From positions 1-7,455 of the forward strand of contig DAOWML010000107.1 in the NCBI GenBank assembly GCA_030643125.1: a stretch of DNA of 7,455 nt, written 5' to 3'. Shown here piece after piece: positions 7,122 to 7,455 of this stretch. The position numbers and the translations under genes are program-made. Under the pieces are notes generated by a model. The model was not told the DNA's origin, did not search any database, and worked only from the letters and a program-made list of their open reading frames with translations. Within the stretch, counting starts at the first letter, position 1; every line of letters starts with the position of its first letter. The DNA comes from Bacteroidales bacterium. GTDB lineage: Bacteria > Bacteroidota > Bacteroidia > Bacteroidales > UBA12077.

Positions 7122-7314
7122 TTTTAAATTGTTGATTTTTTGAAGATTATATATTAGAAATAATGTAAAAACAAGTTTTTAAAATTAAGAAAACCAGAGT
7201 TAAAAATCTTGTCATGTTAATAATTAGTAATAAAATTTTATTATTAGAACCGGAATAATATCGTGATTGTTTATCTGGGAATTTTCCTGTTAATTAACTT
7301 CCTGAATAAGTAAG
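7122..7314. other. AT-rich spacer upstream of dnaE, no gene seen
   Basis: No coding frame is credible here on either strand. It should hold the dnaE promoter, yet I find no TAnnTTTG box on the minus strand. The only promoter-like match is TTGTTT (7174-7169) and TATAAT (7151-7146), separated by 17 bases, which resembles the enterobacterial sigma-70 form. An AT-only palindrome, TAATAAAATTTTATTA (7228-7243), and TTCCTG repeated 15 bases apart (7284-7289, 7299-7304) are the other visible patterns; both may be chance in such sequence. Confidence 0.5.
7146..7174 (-). promoter_or_regulatory. Weak candidate promoter of dnaE (sigma-70-like)
   Basis: TTGTTT, a 17-base spacer and a perfect TATAAT lie about 25 bases upstream of the dnaE ATG on the minus strand. 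The form is that of an E. coli promoter, not of a Bacteroidetes one, and TATAAT arises easily in AT-rich DNA. It is recorded because nothing better is present in the spacer. Confidence 0.25.
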
Positions 7315-7343
7315 CGAAAATTCAATTAGTAAGTGCGACAGTT

Positions 7344-7389
7344 TTCCTTTCAAAGATAAAAAATCTAGATTTTTTATCTTTGAAAGGAA
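7344..7389. repeat. 46-bp perfect palindrome in the IS leader
   Basis: Each 23-base arm (7344-7366 and 7367-7389) is the exact reverse complement of the other, with no spacer, centred on TCTAGA. The arm contains TTTCAAAGAT and a run of six As. Outside it, GCGACAGTTTT (7335-7345) and AAAACTGTTGC (7396-7406) form a further inverted pair with one mismatch, offset by an extra 6-8 bases on the right. The complete imperfect palindrome spans about 7334-7407. Confidence 0.9.
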
Positions 7390-7409
7390 GAGTTTAAAAC
7401 TGTTGCATT

Positions 7410-7455
7410 GTGGACAAAAAAAATTATAACCATATTACCTTAGAACAGAGGATTA
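7410..7455 (+). CDS. N-terminus of an IS30-family transposase (partial)
   Basis: From GTG at 7410 the frame reads VDKKNYNHITLEQRI and continues past the window edge. The pattern 'Y-x-H-(L/I)-T-x-E-x-R' followed by a hydrophobic residue is how IS30-family transposases begin, just before their N-terminal helix-turn-helix. An in-frame stop at 7395-7397 limits the start to ATT (7407) or GTG (7410); GTG is the better choice. The catalytic DDE domain lies outside the window, so integrity cannot be judged. Only 15 residues are visible. The assignment leans on the adjacent terminal-repeat match; another helix-turn-helix protein is possible. Confidence 0.55.
   Translation, partial: MDKKNYNHITLEQRI

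Larger units (their letters stand above)
7315..7455 (+). mobile_element. Left end of an IS30-family insertion sequence (runs off the window)
   Basis: Two signs agree. The stretch ATTCAATTAGTAAGTGCGAC followed by AGTT (7320-7343) resembles the terminal repeat of IS30 as I recall it (ATTCAATT, then GT, then GCAACAGTT at the same spacing; about 19 of 24 bases alike). About 65 bp further in, a reading frame begins with an IS30-type transposase N-terminus. The outer tip is placed near 7315 by that alignment and is uncertain by several bases; no target duplication can be seen because the other end is missing. The element lies about 195 bp upstream of dnaE and is transcribed away from it. Confidence 0.6.

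Noticed and set aside
7225..7246. AT-only palindrome around TAATAAAATTTTATTA as a terminator
   Set aside because: The stem has no G:C pair apart from a G-T wobble position, so it would be weak in RNA, and such palindromes are expected by chance in this composition.
7289..7298. GTTAATTAAC palindrome and nearby TTCCTG direct repeat as an operator
   Set aside because: It is short and AT-rich, has no second dyad, and sits next to the presumed IS boundary; not distinguishable from chance.

Overview
The window looks like a chromosomal stretch of an AT-rich member of the Bacteroidota (Bacteroidetes). This is an inference. It rests on the AT-rich composition, start codons with no Shine-Dalgarno sequence in front of them, two copies of TAACTTTG placed upstream of genes (fits the Bacteroidetes -7 box TAnnTTTG), and the style of the housekeeping proteins. 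No single marker proves it.

Layout. On the plus strand, positions 1-879 hold the 3' part of a RecG-like/AlbA_2-type ATP-binding regulator. It carries a winged-helix segment and a C-terminal KTSC domain. folK (887-1375) follows after only 7 bp. All remaining complete genes lie on the minus strand: upp (2147-1497, convergent with folK), radC (3058-2363), trxA (3562-3245) and dnaE (7121-3636). The folK/upp gap holds an imperfect hairpin built from 7-base units. The upp/radC gap holds two related dyads. trxA ends in a clear intrinsic terminator. The right edge (about 7315-7455) appears to be the left end of an IS30-family insertion sequence: a terminal repeat, a 46-bp perfect palindrome, and the first 15 codons of a transposase running off the window.

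The core genes are ordinary housekeeping functions: folate synthesis (FolK), uracil salvage (Upp), a JAB-domain RadC, thiol redox (TrxA) and the replicative polymerase (DnaE). dnaE and trxA form a likely transcription unit, with a probable extra promoter in front of trxA. The DnaE PHP domain keeps every metal ligand I can align with actinobacterial DnaE1, so it may carry its own proofreading activity. The more unusual content is accessory: the KTSC fusion at the left edge, the heptad hairpin, the paired dyads and the palindromic IS leader. I see no complete undescribed multi-gene system here.
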